From positions 62,001 through 126,000 of the forward strand of contig JBEKBS010000001.1 in NCBI GenBank assembly GCA_050015275.1: a stretch of 64,000 nucleotides of DNA, written 5' to 3'. The stretch comes from DATKJS01 sp050015275. GTDB lineage: Bacteria; Acidobacteriota; Aminicenantia; Aminicenantales; Saccharicenantaceae. Positions 1-7,659 of this stretch are shown piece after piece; within the stretch, counting starts at the first letter, position 1, and each line of letters starts with the position of its first letter. The translations under genes were made by a program, and so were the position numbers. Under the pieces are notes generated by a model that worked only from the letters and a program-made list of their open reading frames with translations, ran no database searches and was not told where the DNA came from.

Positions 1-2
1 GG

Positions 3-554
3 CGCTCGAGCCAGGTCAGCTACCCGAGCGGGGACCTTTCCCTCTTCGTCCCCAGCACGACGACCAAGCCGATCGTTGAGGCTATCCCCCTCAAGGTGGG
101 TATCCGTTACTACCCTCGTCCGGACTTCTACATCCGGGGGAGCTTCGCCTACTACTCGGTCAAGGCGGGATACGACTACACGTTCGTGGCGTCCCAAGAC
201 AGCTGGCAGGAATGGAAAGGGTGGGCAAAGGCCCATGTCCTGGGGATGGAGGTCGCGGTCGGCGGCGAGTGGAGGATCGGCCCGCGCCTCCTCTTTTTCT
301 CCGAAGCGGGGTTCCGGCTGGCTCAGCTCGACAATTTCAAAGGCACGGACGCATACCGGAGTTCGGACGGCTCGTCCTCGACCGAGGCCGGGTCCCTGTG
401 GTATTACCAAGCGCTGGGCGCCGACGGGCGGAGTTACAATCTCCTCTTCGTCCGTTCAGCCGAGCCATCCGGGTCCGGCATCCTCGGCGCCCGCAAGGCC
501 GGGCTCAACCTGAGCGGGACGATCCTCAGGGCCGGGGTCAAATTCCACTTCTGA
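3..554 (+). CDS. Outer-membrane beta-barrel protein, C-terminal part (5' end outside window)
   Basis: The reading frame is open from the first bases of the window to a TGA at 552-554, so the start lies upstream. The 183 visible residues alternate hydrophobic and polar residues in stretches such as VGIRYYPRPDFYIRGSFAYY, and the chain ends in VKFHF. An aromatic C-terminal residue after an alternating strand is the usual recognition signal of outer-membrane barrels for the BAM machinery. I infer a small outer-membrane barrel protein and cannot assign a substrate or family. An internal GTG at 96 could be mistaken for a start, but the sequence before it is in frame and similar in character. Confidence 0.6.
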   Translation, partial: RSSQVSYPSGDLSLFVPSTTTKPIVEAIPLKVGIRYYPRPDFYIRGSFAYYSVKAGYDYTFVASQDSWQEWKGWAKAHVLGMEVAVGGEWRIGPRLLFFSEAGFRLAQLDNFKGTDAYRSSDGSSSTEAGSLWYYQALGADGRSYNLLFVRSAEPSGSGILGARKAGLNLSGTILRAGVKFHF

Positions 555-669
555 GGCTGCGGGTGGCCCTAACGACTGCTCCTCTTTCTCCGTGAAAGAA
601 GCTCCGTTTTTCGCCGCGCTCGCTTGACGTGAAGCATCAGCAGGGCTATCCTTGAACGGAGAGGACATC

Positions 670-858
670 ATGGCCTTGAACCCAAAACTCCTGAGCATTC
701 TGGCCTGCCCGCTCTGCAAGACCGAGGTCAAGCTCACGGCCGACGAGAAGGGCTTGAGATGCGTGACCTGCTATCGTGTCTTTCCCATCCGGGACGATAT
801 CCCCGTCATGCTCATCGACGAAGCGGCCATCGAGCCTGGCCGCCCCGTCAAGGGATGA
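670..858 (+). CDS. Trm112-like zinc-ribbon protein
   Basis: 62-residue protein with CPLC near residue 13 and CVTC near residue 34, followed by RVFPIRDDIPVML. This pattern (CP.CK, CxxC, then Y.I.DGIP.ML) is that of the bacterial Trm112/YcaR family, small zinc-ribbon-like proteins that in eukaryotes and archaea activate methyltransferases; the bacterial role is unclear. I chose ATG 670 because GGAGAGG lies just upstream; an in-frame TTG at 652 would add six residues but has no ribosome site. It stands alone between the barrel gene and purF, on the same strand. Confidence 0.8.
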   Translation: MALNPKLLSILACPLCKTEVKLTADEKGLRCVTCYRVFPIRDDIPVMLIDEAAIEPGRPVKG

Positions 859-880
859 AGGCGAGGGAGGACTCCACCCT

Positions 881-918
881 TTGACGGTGCTAGGCCTTCC
901 AGGCCTTGGCCCCGTCAA
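881..918. repeat. Imperfect hairpin between the Trm112-like gene and purF
   Basis: TTGACGG at 881-887 pairs with CCGTCAA at 912-918, and a smaller GGCC...GGCC hairpin lies inside. No T-run follows, so it is not a typical intrinsic terminator. The rest of 859-982 holds only the purF -10 box. Confidence 0.35.
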
Positions 919-968
919 GGCCTGACCTGTCCCCGGCTCCCTCTATTTATTTTGCGTCCCGAATCCCT

Positions 969-974
969 TATAAT
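969..974 (+). promoter_or_regulatory. Predicted -10 box of purF, placed for a leaderless or near-leaderless transcript
   Basis: A perfect TATAAT at 969-974 ends eight bases before the purF ATG at 983. A normal start point 7 bases after the box would fall at about 981-983. No Shine-Dalgarno sequence lies between. No good -35 is visible at the usual spacing, so the -10 carries the call. Confidence 0.5.
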
Positions 975-982
975 GAACAATC

Positions 983-2452
983 ATGTGCGGCGTCATCGGG
1001 ATGTGGGCCAACGATTTCGTCGTCCGCGACCTGTACCAGGGCCTTCTGGCCATGCAGCACCGGGGCCAGGACGCCGCGGGCGTCATCACCTATGACGGGC
1101 GGTTCCATACGCAGAAGGGCAACGGCCTGGTCCGCGACATCTTCACCGTCGAGGCGATCCAGCACCTCCGAGGCCCGATCGGGATCGGCCACACCCGCTA
1201 CCCGACCATCGGCGGCGGGGGCGGCGAGGACGCCCAGCCCTTTCAGCTCAACTCCCCGTTCGGCATCATCATGGCCCACAACGGGAACGTGGCCAACCAC
1301 CGGGAGCTCAAGGAGGAGCTTTTTGAGAAGCACCACCGGCTCCTCAACTCCGACTGCGACGTCGAGATCATCCTCAACATTTTCGCCGAATCCCTGGCCC
1401 ACGAGAAGGCCCGCGTCCTGGAGCCGGAGCATATCTACCGGGCGGTCGAGAGCGTTTTTCAGAAGGTCAAAGGCAGCTACTCGGTCGTCGCCTACATCGC
1501 CGAGCAGGGGCTGGTGGCTTTCCGGGACCCCTACGGGATCAAGCCCCTGGCTTACGGCGTCCGGAAGGACGGCCTCCTGCCGTCCTACGCCTTCGCCTCG
1601 GAAACCGTCACTCTCAACATCATGAATTTCGGCGACATCCGGGACGTCGAGGCCGGGCAGGCCGTCTTCCTCGACAAGGGCCGGCGCCTCCACAAGAAAA
1701 AACTGGCCCACTGCGCCCATTCCCCGTGCCTCTTTGAATGGGTCTACTTCGCCCGGCCGGACTCTTTCATCGACAAGGTCAACGTCTACAAGTGCCGGGT
1801 CAACCTGGGCCGTTTCCTGGCCGCGGAGATCAGGAGGCGGAAGCTCGGGATCGACGTTGTCGTGCCCGTGCCGGACTCGGCCAGGGACGCGGCCATCGAG
1901 ATCGCCCGGAGGCTCAACCTCAAGTACAGCGAGGCCTTGGTCAAGAACCGGTACATCGGCCGGACCTTCATCATGCCGAGCGTCGACAAGCGGAAAGACT
2001 CGGTCCTCCAGAAGCTCAGCCCCATCGCCTCGGAGATCAAGGGCAAGAAGGTTCTCCTTGTCGATGACAGCATCGTCCGCGGCAACACGTCCCGGGCGAT
2101 CATCGAGATGATCCGGGAGTCCGGGGCCAAGAAGGTGTACTTCGCTTCCTATTCGCCGCCGCTCCGCCACCCGTGCGTCTACGGCATCGACATGCAGACG
2201 AAGACGGAGTTCGTGGCCCAGGACGCCGACGAGAAGGCCGTGGCCAAGAAGATCGGCGCCGACAAGGTCATCTACCAGAGCCTCGGCTCGCTCAAGAAGG
2301 CGGTTGCGATGGAGAACCCGAAGATCAAGAACTTCTGCGCCGCCTGTTTCGATGGGATCTACCCGACAGGCGACATCACGCCGGACCTTCTCGAAGATAT
2401 CGAGAGGGAGCGGAAGCTCGCCCAGGACGGCCAGCTCGAGCTCAACATCTAG
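983..2452 (+). CDS. purF: Amidophosphoribosyltransferase (glutamine PRPP amidotransferase)
   Basis: First committed step of purine synthesis: PRPP plus glutamine gives phosphoribosylamine. The 489-residue protein starts MCGVIG, so Cys2 is the N-terminal glutamine-amidotransferase nucleophile with essentially no propeptide. The PRPP loop VLLVDDSIVRGNTSR is near residue 355. Cysteines in SPCLFEWVYFARPDS, RHPCVYGID and NFCAACFDG match the four ligands of the [4Fe-4S] cluster in B. subtilis-type PurF, so an oxygen-sensitive Fe-S form is likely. The start is fixed by the need for Cys2; there is no Shine-Dalgarno, and a TATAAT box sits immediately upstream. The gene is monocistronic and converges on lptD; a short CCCCG...CGGGG hairpin lies in the 30-bp gap. 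guaA, another purine gene in the window, has the same leader arrangement. Confidence 0.95.
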   Translation: MCGVIGMWANDFVVRDLYQGLLAMQHRGQDAAGVITYDGRFHTQKGNGLVRDIFTVEAIQHLRGPIGIGHTRYPTIGGGGGEDAQPFQLNSPFGIIMAHNGNVANHRELKEELFEKHHRLLNSDCDVEIILNIFAESLAHEKARVLEPEHIYRAVESVFQKVKGSYSVVAYIAEQGLVAFRDPYGIKPLAYGVRKDGLLPSYAFASETVTLNIMNFGDIRDVEAGQAVFLDKGRRLHKKKLAHCAHSPCLFEWVYFARPDSFIDKVNVYKCRVNLGRFLAAEIRRRKLGIDVVVPVPDSARDAAIEIARRLNLKYSEALVKNRYIGRTFIMPSVDKRKDSVLQKLSPIASEIKGKKVLLVDDSIVRGNTSRAIIEMIRESGAKKVYFASYSPPLRHPCVYGIDMQTKTEFVAQDADEKAVAKKIGADKVIYQSLGSLKKAVAMENPKIKNFCAACFDGIYPTGDITPDLLEDIERERKLAQDGQLELNI

Positions 2453-2482
2453 GCCTCGCCCCGCCGCTCGGGGCCGGCTCCT

Positions 2483-4708
2483 TCATCGCCCGCCTACCTC
2501 AGGCCCGAAGGCGCCCAGGATGTCCTGCGTCCGCCCGATGTTCCCGATCCCCACGGAGAACTTGAACTCTGTTTCCGGCGGGAGACGGTAATAATAGACC
2601 CTGGCCTCGAATTGAAAATCGAGGCACTGGTAGTGGTAAACGACCTGGGCGGCCGTGTAGAGGAGCTTCTTCGCCTGGATATTGTAATCCACTTCCCCCT
2701 GGAGCCCCAGGGACGAGCCCGGCAGCCGCAAGCCGCCCGTGACGCCGATCTCATGGCGGTTGTAGAGCGGTCCGAGAGTGGGGTCGGCCCCCGCGACCCA
2801 CGAGTTCATGCTTTTATACCAGTTCAGGGACAGGAACCGGCCGTCCTCCTTCGAGCCCGCCGTCGAGGTCAGCCTGAGGCTCGAAAAGTCGTGGTAATAG
2901 GGGTTATATCCGATGGCGGCGTCGAGGCTGAAGTTTTCCTTCGGGTAATACCTCAGGGTCCCGGTGATCTCCGAGAGCCGCGGCGGCTTCCCGTTGACGA
3001 GGTACTCCTTGAGGGGGCCGCTATCGGGGGAGAAGTAGACGGTCTGGCCCAGGCCGAAGGACAGGATTTCGGTCGGCCGGTCTCCTTCTTTGATGAAGAA
3101 CCGGCTGGTCAGGCCGTAGCTCATCTGGTGGTAGCGATAGAAGCCGGTGGGGGTCACGATCCTGTCGGCCTGGCCGATCGGGCTGTCGTAAGAGTAGTTG
3201 ACATATGGCTCGATGACGTTCTTGAGCCAGGGTTCGCCGGTCCGGCCGTAATAGACCCTGTAGAAAACGGGTCCCGTGAGATCGAGGTTAACCACGATAT
3301 TCTTCGTGAACAGAGGGTCGTTCTGGACCTGGCCTGTCGCCGGATCAAGGCTCTTGGCGTAGTAGACGAAATTGGCCGTGACGGAGGTGTTGGCCGTCAG
3401 CCAGGGGATGGACGTGAACGGCAGGCTCAAGGTCGGGCTAACCGAGAGGTCCGTCGACCGGCGCTCCGTCCCGGCCTTGAACGCCGAGTCCCATCCGTAC
3501 TGCCAGTTGTTGAAGCCGGCGCTCAGCGAAAAATAGAACGGGGAGAAGAGCTTGACCTTGAAGACGTTGAAATTCACCTGGGGGAGAGAGGCGCTGACGA
3601 TGGAGTCGTTGAGCTCGGAAAAATAGGTCTCGTTGCGGGACGCCCGGACGCTCAGATTGAAATGGGACCAAGACCGCGACAGGAACACCTGCGAGCTCCT
3701 GTTTGAGACCGAGGCCCGGCGGAATTCGTCGTCGAACTCGCTCAGAAAGTTATAAGATGTCTGGTAATCCACGCTGGCGGCCAGGGTGAACCCCAGCGGC
3801 AGCGCCTGGTTGTGGCTGATGCGGATGATGGAGCCCGGGCTCTCGGTCGTTCCCTGGGCGTCTTTCTTGAAGATGAAATGATAGAGGTCGATCTGGCCGC
3901 CGGTCCCTTTCGCAAAGAGGTAGCGGTATTCAAATCCCAAGCCCAGTCCGAGGGTGGGGTAGGCATCGAGGCTGAAGGTCGCGTCCATGTTCCTCCCGAT
4001 CGCGAGATAGAAACCTTGGGAGTACTCGAAGCCCTTGGTCCCGGTATAGCCGACCTTGGGCATGAGGAAGCCCGTCGCCCGGTCTTCCAGGGGATACCGG
4101 AGATAGGGCAGGTAGAAGACCGGGATCTTCTTGACCGACAGGACGGCGTTCCACATCTCCACGTAGGCGTCCTTCTTCAGGTTGGCCCGGGAAAAGGAAA
4201 AGCCCCAGCGGGGGACGGGCTGGGTGCACGAGCTGAGCCAGGCTCGGCTGAGGTAGAAGAGGTCCGTCGTCTTACGTTCGATCGAGTCGGCCGTGTACAA
4301 AATGGATGGCTGGATCATCCCCGAGGCCTTTTCGACCCGTCCGATCTCCGTGTCCAGGTTGAAAATGACCCTCTCCCCCCTTGTGACCTCGTTCCGGACC
4401 TGGATGACGACGTTCCCTTCGGCGAAAACGTCTTTGGTTGCGGGATCGAATTCCACGCGGTCGGCCAGGAGCAGGAGATCTTTGTACTGGATCTCCACGT
4501 CTCCCGAGGCGTAGATCCGGTTCTTGGTGATTTCTTTGTTCCGGGCGACGAGCCTGACCTCGGCCTGCGGGGAGGGGGTCTCTTGGCGGCCGGAGCCGGC
4601 GAGCTCCAAGGCCGAGACCGGAGGAGCCGGCGTCCTCAGCCCGAGGAGCGCGAGCCAGGCGACGACGGCAGGAAGGAGGCGCCTTACCCCGAGGAGTTGG
4701 GGCTTCAT
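2483..4708 (-). CDS. lptD: LPS-assembly protein LptD (OstA/Imp)
   Basis: 741-residue outer-membrane protein that with LptE inserts lipopolysaccharide into the outer leaflet. Starting at ATG 4708 gives MKPQLLGVRRLLPAVVAWLA, a plausible signal peptide; the longer ORF adds 12 residues that spoil it. The N-terminal periplasmic OstA-like domain (about residues 50-150) has repeats such as ASGDVEIQYKD and AEGNVVIQV. The rest is a long barrel rich in aromatic alternating strands with the motif YLPYLRYPLEDRATGFLMP near residue 205, typical of LptD. It is shorter than the roughly 780 residues of E. coli LptD, and I did not pick out the conserved disulphide cysteines. The upstream region has a promoter positioned for a leaderless message. 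Confidence 0.9.
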   Translation of the reverse strand: MKPQLLGVRRLLPAVVAWLALLGLRTPAPPVSALELAGSGRQETPSPQAEVRLVARNKEITKNRIYASGDVEIQYKDLLLLADRVEFDPATKDVFAEGNVVIQVRNEVTRGERVIFNLDTEIGRVEKASGMIQPSILYTADSIERKTTDLFYLSRAWLSSCTQPVPRWGFSFSRANLKKDAYVEMWNAVLSVKKIPVFYLPYLRYPLEDRATGFLMPKVGYTGTKGFEYSQGFYLAIGRNMDATFSLDAYPTLGLGLGFEYRYLFAKGTGGQIDLYHFIFKKDAQGTTESPGSIIRISHNQALPLGFTLAASVDYQTSYNFLSEFDDEFRRASVSNRSSQVFLSRSWSHFNLSVRASRNETYFSELNDSIVSASLPQVNFNVFKVKLFSPFYFSLSAGFNNWQYGWDSAFKAGTERRSTDLSVSPTLSLPFTSIPWLTANTSVTANFVYYAKSLDPATGQVQNDPLFTKNIVVNLDLTGPVFYRVYYGRTGEPWLKNVIEPYVNYSYDSPIGQADRIVTPTGFYRYHQMSYGLTSRFFIKEGDRPTEILSFGLGQTVYFSPDSGPLKEYLVNGKPPRLSEITGTLRYYPKENFSLDAAIGYNPYYHDFSSLRLTSTAGSKEDGRFLSLNWYKSMNSWVAGADPTLGPLYNRHEIGVTGGLRLPGSSLGLQGEVDYNIQAKKLLYTAAQVVYHYQCLDFQFEARVYYYRLPPETEFKFSVGIGNIGRTQDILGAFGPEVGGR

Positions 4709-4715
4709 TGATATG

Positions 4716-4744
4716 AAGTTAGCACATCCCCCCGGGTGAATCAA
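4716..4744 (-). promoter_or_regulatory. Predicted lptD promoter, near-leaderless
   Basis: On the minus strand TTGATT (4744-4739), a 17-bp spacer and TAACTT (4721-4716) fit a housekeeping sigma promoter. Seven bases separate the -10 box from the lptD ATG at 4708, so the start point would fall on or next to the start codon. No Shine-Dalgarno is present. Confidence 0.45.
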
Positions 4745-4751
4745 ACCGGGG

Positions 4752-4991
4752 TCAGTCGTCAGGAGGCTGGCCCTTGGTATACTTGTTCATGGCCCGGAAA
4801 AGGCTCAAGAGACCTGAGATGACCCCGAGGACCGTGAAGATGAGGAGGAGCCAGGGACCCGTTCCCAGCCAGCGGTCAAGGAAATATCCGAAGAAAAGGC
4901 CGACGATGATCGAGGACGGCAGCATGAGCCCGACGGAGCTCAACTCGGCGAGCTTCCGGAAGCTGGGCCGTGGCGGTTTTGGGGTCGTCAT
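4752..4991 (-). CDS. AtpZ/AtpI-family F0F1 ATP synthase accessory membrane protein
   Basis: 79 residues with two membrane segments (about 18-37 and 46-64) separated by the short basic/aromatic loop GYFLDRWLGTGP. This is the signature of the putative F0F1-ATPase subunit family (AtpZ, DUF, Pfam ATPase_gene1), small proteins usually found at the head of ATP synthase operons and implicated in rotor-ring assembly or cation supply. Here it is divergent from the atpI-atpB-atpE genes, 200 bp away, instead of leading them. A purine-rich AGAAGAG site precedes ATG 4991. Whether AtpZ or AtpI is the better name cannot be settled by eye. Confidence 0.75.
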   Translation of the reverse strand: MTTPKPPRPSFRKLAELSSVGLMLPSSIIVGLFFGYFLDRWLGTGPWLLLIFTVLGVISGLLSLFRAMNKYTKGQPPDD

Positions 4992-5029
4992 GGACTCTTC
5001 TGGGGGCGAGGCGGCTCGATCCCCCGATT

Positions 5030-5058
5030 ATTCTCAAGAACGGACGGGGGATTGTCAA
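5030..5058 (-). promoter_or_regulatory. Predicted promoter of the divergent atpZ-like gene
   Basis: Minus strand TTGACA (5058-5053), 17-bp spacer, GAGAAT (5035-5030), about 32 bases of leader before ATG 4991. The -35 is perfect, the -10 matches four of six positions. The same 200-bp gap must hold the rightward atpI promoter; a TATACT at 5144-5149 is a candidate but has no matching -35. Confidence 0.45.
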
Positions 5059-5192
5059 GCGCCGGGAATCCCGGGCCATGGGTCGGATCTCCGGGTCCGG
5101 TGCTGCGTCCCGCGAACTCCCGGCAATCCCCGCTTGGACGTGCTATACTAGGCGGGAGCCGGCCGCGCCGGAAACGAAAGGAACTCCCCCCG

Positions 5193-5588
5193 ATGAGCCA
5201 GGCCGAGATCCAGGACGAGCGGATCCTCCGCAGGATCCCCCTCGAGATCCTCGCCCTCTCGGCCGTCCTGGGCCTGGCCGCCGCTCTCCTCTTCAGCGCC
5301 CTGGCCGGCCTCCTCTTTTTCGCCGGCGGAGGGCTCGCGGCGCTGGGCTTTCTCTGGCTCAAGCGCTCCCTGACCCGGCTCCTCGCCAAGGATAAGGAGG
5401 GCGCCCTCCGGTCCGCGATCCTCCTGTACGCTCTCCGCCTCGGGTTGATTTGCGCGGTCTTTTTGATTATAATCCTCATCTTCCCGGGGAAGATTCTGGC
5501 CTTCGGCGCCGGTTTTTCCACGATCGTCCCCGTTTTCCTGGCGGAAGGCGTCGGGGCCCTTCTTCGCATGAAGACATGGAAGGCCTAG
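5193..5588 (+). CDS. ATP synthase subunit I-like membrane protein
   Basis: 131-residue protein with four predicted hydrophobic segments (about 20-38, 40-58, 73-98 and 103-122). It sits directly before atpB and overlaps it by 13 bases. Position, size and four-helix layout are those of AtpI-type proteins (Pfam ATP-synt_I), which assist c-ring assembly. Sequence similarity in this family is weak, so the call leans on context. ATG 5193 is preceded by GAAAGGAA at good spacing; the longer ORF from 5052 has no ribosome site. Confidence 0.65.
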   Translation: MSQAEIQDERILRRIPLEILALSAVLGLAAALLFSALAGLLFFAGGGLAALGFLWLKRSLTRLLAKDKEGALRSAILLYALRLGLICAVFLIIILIFPGKILAFGAGFSTIVPVFLAEGVGALLRMKTWKA

Positions 5589-6319
5589 AACACACTCTTT
5601 TCACCGTCGAGCTCTTCAACAAGATCTTCGGCAAACCCCTGGCCTCGCTCCTCGGCCTCTTCGGAGTGAAGGTCGCCGACCCCCTCCATCTCTTCCCCGA
5701 CTACGTCGTGATGGTCATCCTTGTTACGGCAATCCTGATCGTCGTCTTCACCCTGGCCTCCCGCAAGCTCAGCCTCGTCCCCTCAGGCCGCCAGAGCGTC
5801 CTCGAGATGATCTTCGGGCTCTTCGAAGGCCTGGTCATGGACACCATCGGCCCCGAGGGGAAAGCGTACCTTCCCGTCATCGGGACCGTCGGCCTCTTCA
5901 TCTTCTCCTGCAACCTCATCGGGCTCGTCCCCGGCTTCATGTCGCCGACGAGCAAGCTCAACGTGACGGTCGGCTGCGCCCTGGCCGTCTTTTTCTACTA
6001 CCACGTCCAGGGGGTCAAGGCCCAGGGCCTGAAATATTTCAAGCATTTCATGGGCCCCATCCCGGCCCTGGCGCCGCTCATGATCCCCATCGAGATCATC
6101 AGCCATTTCTCGCGCCCGGTCTCGCTCTCGATGCGGCTTTTCGGGAACATCTTCGCCGAGGAGCTGCTCATCGTCATCATGGCCTCCATTATCCCGTTCC
6201 TCCTCCCCCTGCCGTTCATGGCCGTGGCCATCTTCACCTCGGTCATCCAGGCTTTCGTCTTCGTCCTCCTGGCCTGCATCTATATCGCCGGGGCCGTCGC
6301 CCAAGAAGAAGAACACTAA
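5576..6319 (+). CDS. atpB: F0F1 ATP synthase subunit a
   Basis: 247-residue membrane protein forming the ion half-channels beside the c-ring. The family signature is at the fourth helix: SLSMRLFGNIFAEELL near residues 180-195, holding the essential arginine. SNLIGLVPG-like CNLIGLVPGFMSPTSKLNVT and a C-terminal helix ending YIAGAVAQEEEH are also typical. ATG 5576 overlaps the end of the preceding gene, suggesting translational coupling. atpE follows 18 bases later, but atpF, atpH and the F1 genes are not in the window. Confidence 0.95.
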   Translation: MEGLEHTLFTVELFNKIFGKPLASLLGLFGVKVADPLHLFPDYVVMVILVTAILIVVFTLASRKLSLVPSGRQSVLEMIFGLFEGLVMDTIGPEGKAYLPVIGTVGLFIFSCNLIGLVPGFMSPTSKLNVTVGCALAVFFYYHVQGVKAQGLKYFKHFMGPIPALAPLMIPIEIISHFSRPVSLSMRLFGNIFAEELLIVIMASIIPFLLPLPFMAVAIFTSVIQAFVFVLLACIYIAGAVAQEEEH

Positions 6320-6337
6320 ATGGAAAGGAGTTCCGTC

Positions 6338-6685
6338 ATGTCCCAAAAACTCAAAGCCTTGAGCGTCCTCTTTTTCCTTGCCGCGGTCTTCGCCGCTCCT
6401 CTCCTCGCCCAGGAAGCCGGGGCGCCCAGCGCGGCCAAGGCGTCCCTGTACAAGATCTCGCTCATGGTCGGCGCCGGCATCATCACCATCTCCGTCGCGG
6501 CCGGGGCGTTCTGCCAGGCGAAGGCCATCAGCAGCGCCTGCGAGGGCATTTCCCGGAATCCCAACGGGGCCCCGCACATCCGTTTCCTCCTGATCTTCGG
6601 GCTCGTCCTGATCGAAACCCTCGTCATTTACGCCCTGCTCATCACGATCATCATCCTGATGGTCCAGTGGGGTAAGTACGTCTAA
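6338..6685 (+). CDS. atpE: F0F1 ATP synthase subunit c, with Na+-type ligand residues
   Basis: 115 residues: an N-terminal hydrophobic, signal-like segment (to about residue 25), then the two-helix hairpin. GGAAAGGAG precedes ATG 6338, six codons inside the longest ORF. Anchoring on CEGISRNP in the loop, the hairpin aligns without gaps to the Ilyobacter tartaricus c subunit. It has Gln at the Q32 position (CQAK), the ion-binding Glu at E65 and Thr at S66 (LIETL); T67 and V63 are replaced by Leu. Gln plus Glu-Ser/Thr are the core ligands of known Na+-binding c-rings, so Na+ coupling is a reasonable inference, not a proof. No atpF/H/A/G/D/C follows; yihY comes next. Confidence 0.93.
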   Translation: MSQKLKALSVLFFLAAVFAAPLLAQEAGAPSAAKASLYKISLMVGAGIITISVAAGAFCQAKAISSACEGISRNPNGAPHIRFLLIFGLVLIETLVIYALLITIIILMVQWGKYV

Positions 6686-6724
6686 GGGCTTCCGGAGAGG
6701 GTCCGCGGGACCGCGCCGGGACGG

Positions 6725-7621
6725 ATGAAGCTCTCGCCGTTCAGGATACTCGCCGCTTCCTTCAAGCGGTTCAACGACGACAAGTGCTGGACGTCGGCCA
6801 TCGTCATCTCCTACTTCGCCCTCCTCTGCACGGTCCCTCTCCTGGCCCTCTTTTTTTACGGTTCGACCAAGATCCTCGGCAGTACCGAGATCGCCCTCCG
6901 GAGCCTGAACATCTTCACGGACGAGTTCTTCGCCCGCTCCGACCCGGGATTCTTCACCCGGCTCCAGGGGTTGTCCGGGACGGTCAACAACCTCGGGATT
7001 TTCGGCCTCCTGGGCTCGCTCATCTCCGCAAGCTTCCTTTTTTCGAACCTCATCGCGGCCATCAACGTCATCTTCAAGACCACGTACCACCGGTCCTTCT
7101 TCTACAACCGCCTCATAGAATACGTGGTCATGTTCATCGTCGGCATCGTTATGCTCTTCTCCCTGGCGATCACGGCCGTATGGACGGCCCTCGGCCGGTC
7201 CATCCAGGAAAGCGACATCGTGCGCTCCTACCTCAATCCCGACGTCGTCCGGCTCGTCAACAATGTTTTCATCCAGTACGTGATCCCTTATTTCCTGACC
7301 TTCCTCGTTTTCTTCATCATCTATAAATTCATCCCCGAGCGGAAGGTCCACACCAGGGCCGCAGTTTTTCCGGCCGCGGTCGCGGCCCTGCTCTATGAGC
7401 TCTTCAAGAGGATGTTCGCGTTCTACGTCGTTCATTTCTCGGCCATCGGGGTCGTCCTAAACAAGCTTCTCCAGGGGACCCTGACGTCGATCATTTTCTT
7501 CCTGCTCTGGATCTCCTTCTCGCTGGTCATCATGCTCTGGGGGGCGGAGCTCGGCGCCGTGATCAACGAAACGCTCGACGCGGCGGGGCCTGGCCTCGCA
7601 CCTAACGGGCCCGGCTCGTAA
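6725..7621 (+). CDS. YihY/BrkB-family inner membrane protein
   Basis: 298-residue protein with six hydrophobic segments spaced along its length (about 28-50, 88-115, 132-160, 175-205, 215-240, 245-272). The regions ALLCTVPLLALFFYG, FVFFIIYKFIPERKVHTRAA and SIIFFLLWISFSLVIMLWGAELGA are typical of the YihY/virulence factor BrkB family. Its name once suggested RNase BN, now rejected; the true function is unknown. It starts 39 bases after atpE on the same strand and may be read from the same transcript, though no functional link is known. Confidence 0.85.
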   Translation: MKLSPFRILAASFKRFNDDKCWTSAIVISYFALLCTVPLLALFFYGSTKILGSTEIALRSLNIFTDEFFARSDPGFFTRLQGLSGTVNNLGIFGLLGSLISASFLFSNLIAAINVIFKTTYHRSFFYNRLIEYVVMFIVGIVMLFSLAITAVWTALGRSIQESDIVRSYLNPDVVRLVNNVFIQYVIPYFLTFLVFFIIYKFIPERKVHTRAAVFPAAVAALLYELFKRMFAFYVVHFSAIGVVLNKLLQGTLTSIIFFLLWISFSLVIMLWGAELGAVINETLDAAGPGLAPNGPGS

Positions 7622-7659
7622 CCTCAGAAAGGTGTATAATGCGAGGGGGGAGATAAAAA

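Noticed and set aside
2453..2482. Strong terminator between convergent purF and lptD
   Set aside because: A small CCCCG/CGGGG hairpin is present but no T-run follows on either strand, so I do not list it as a terminator.
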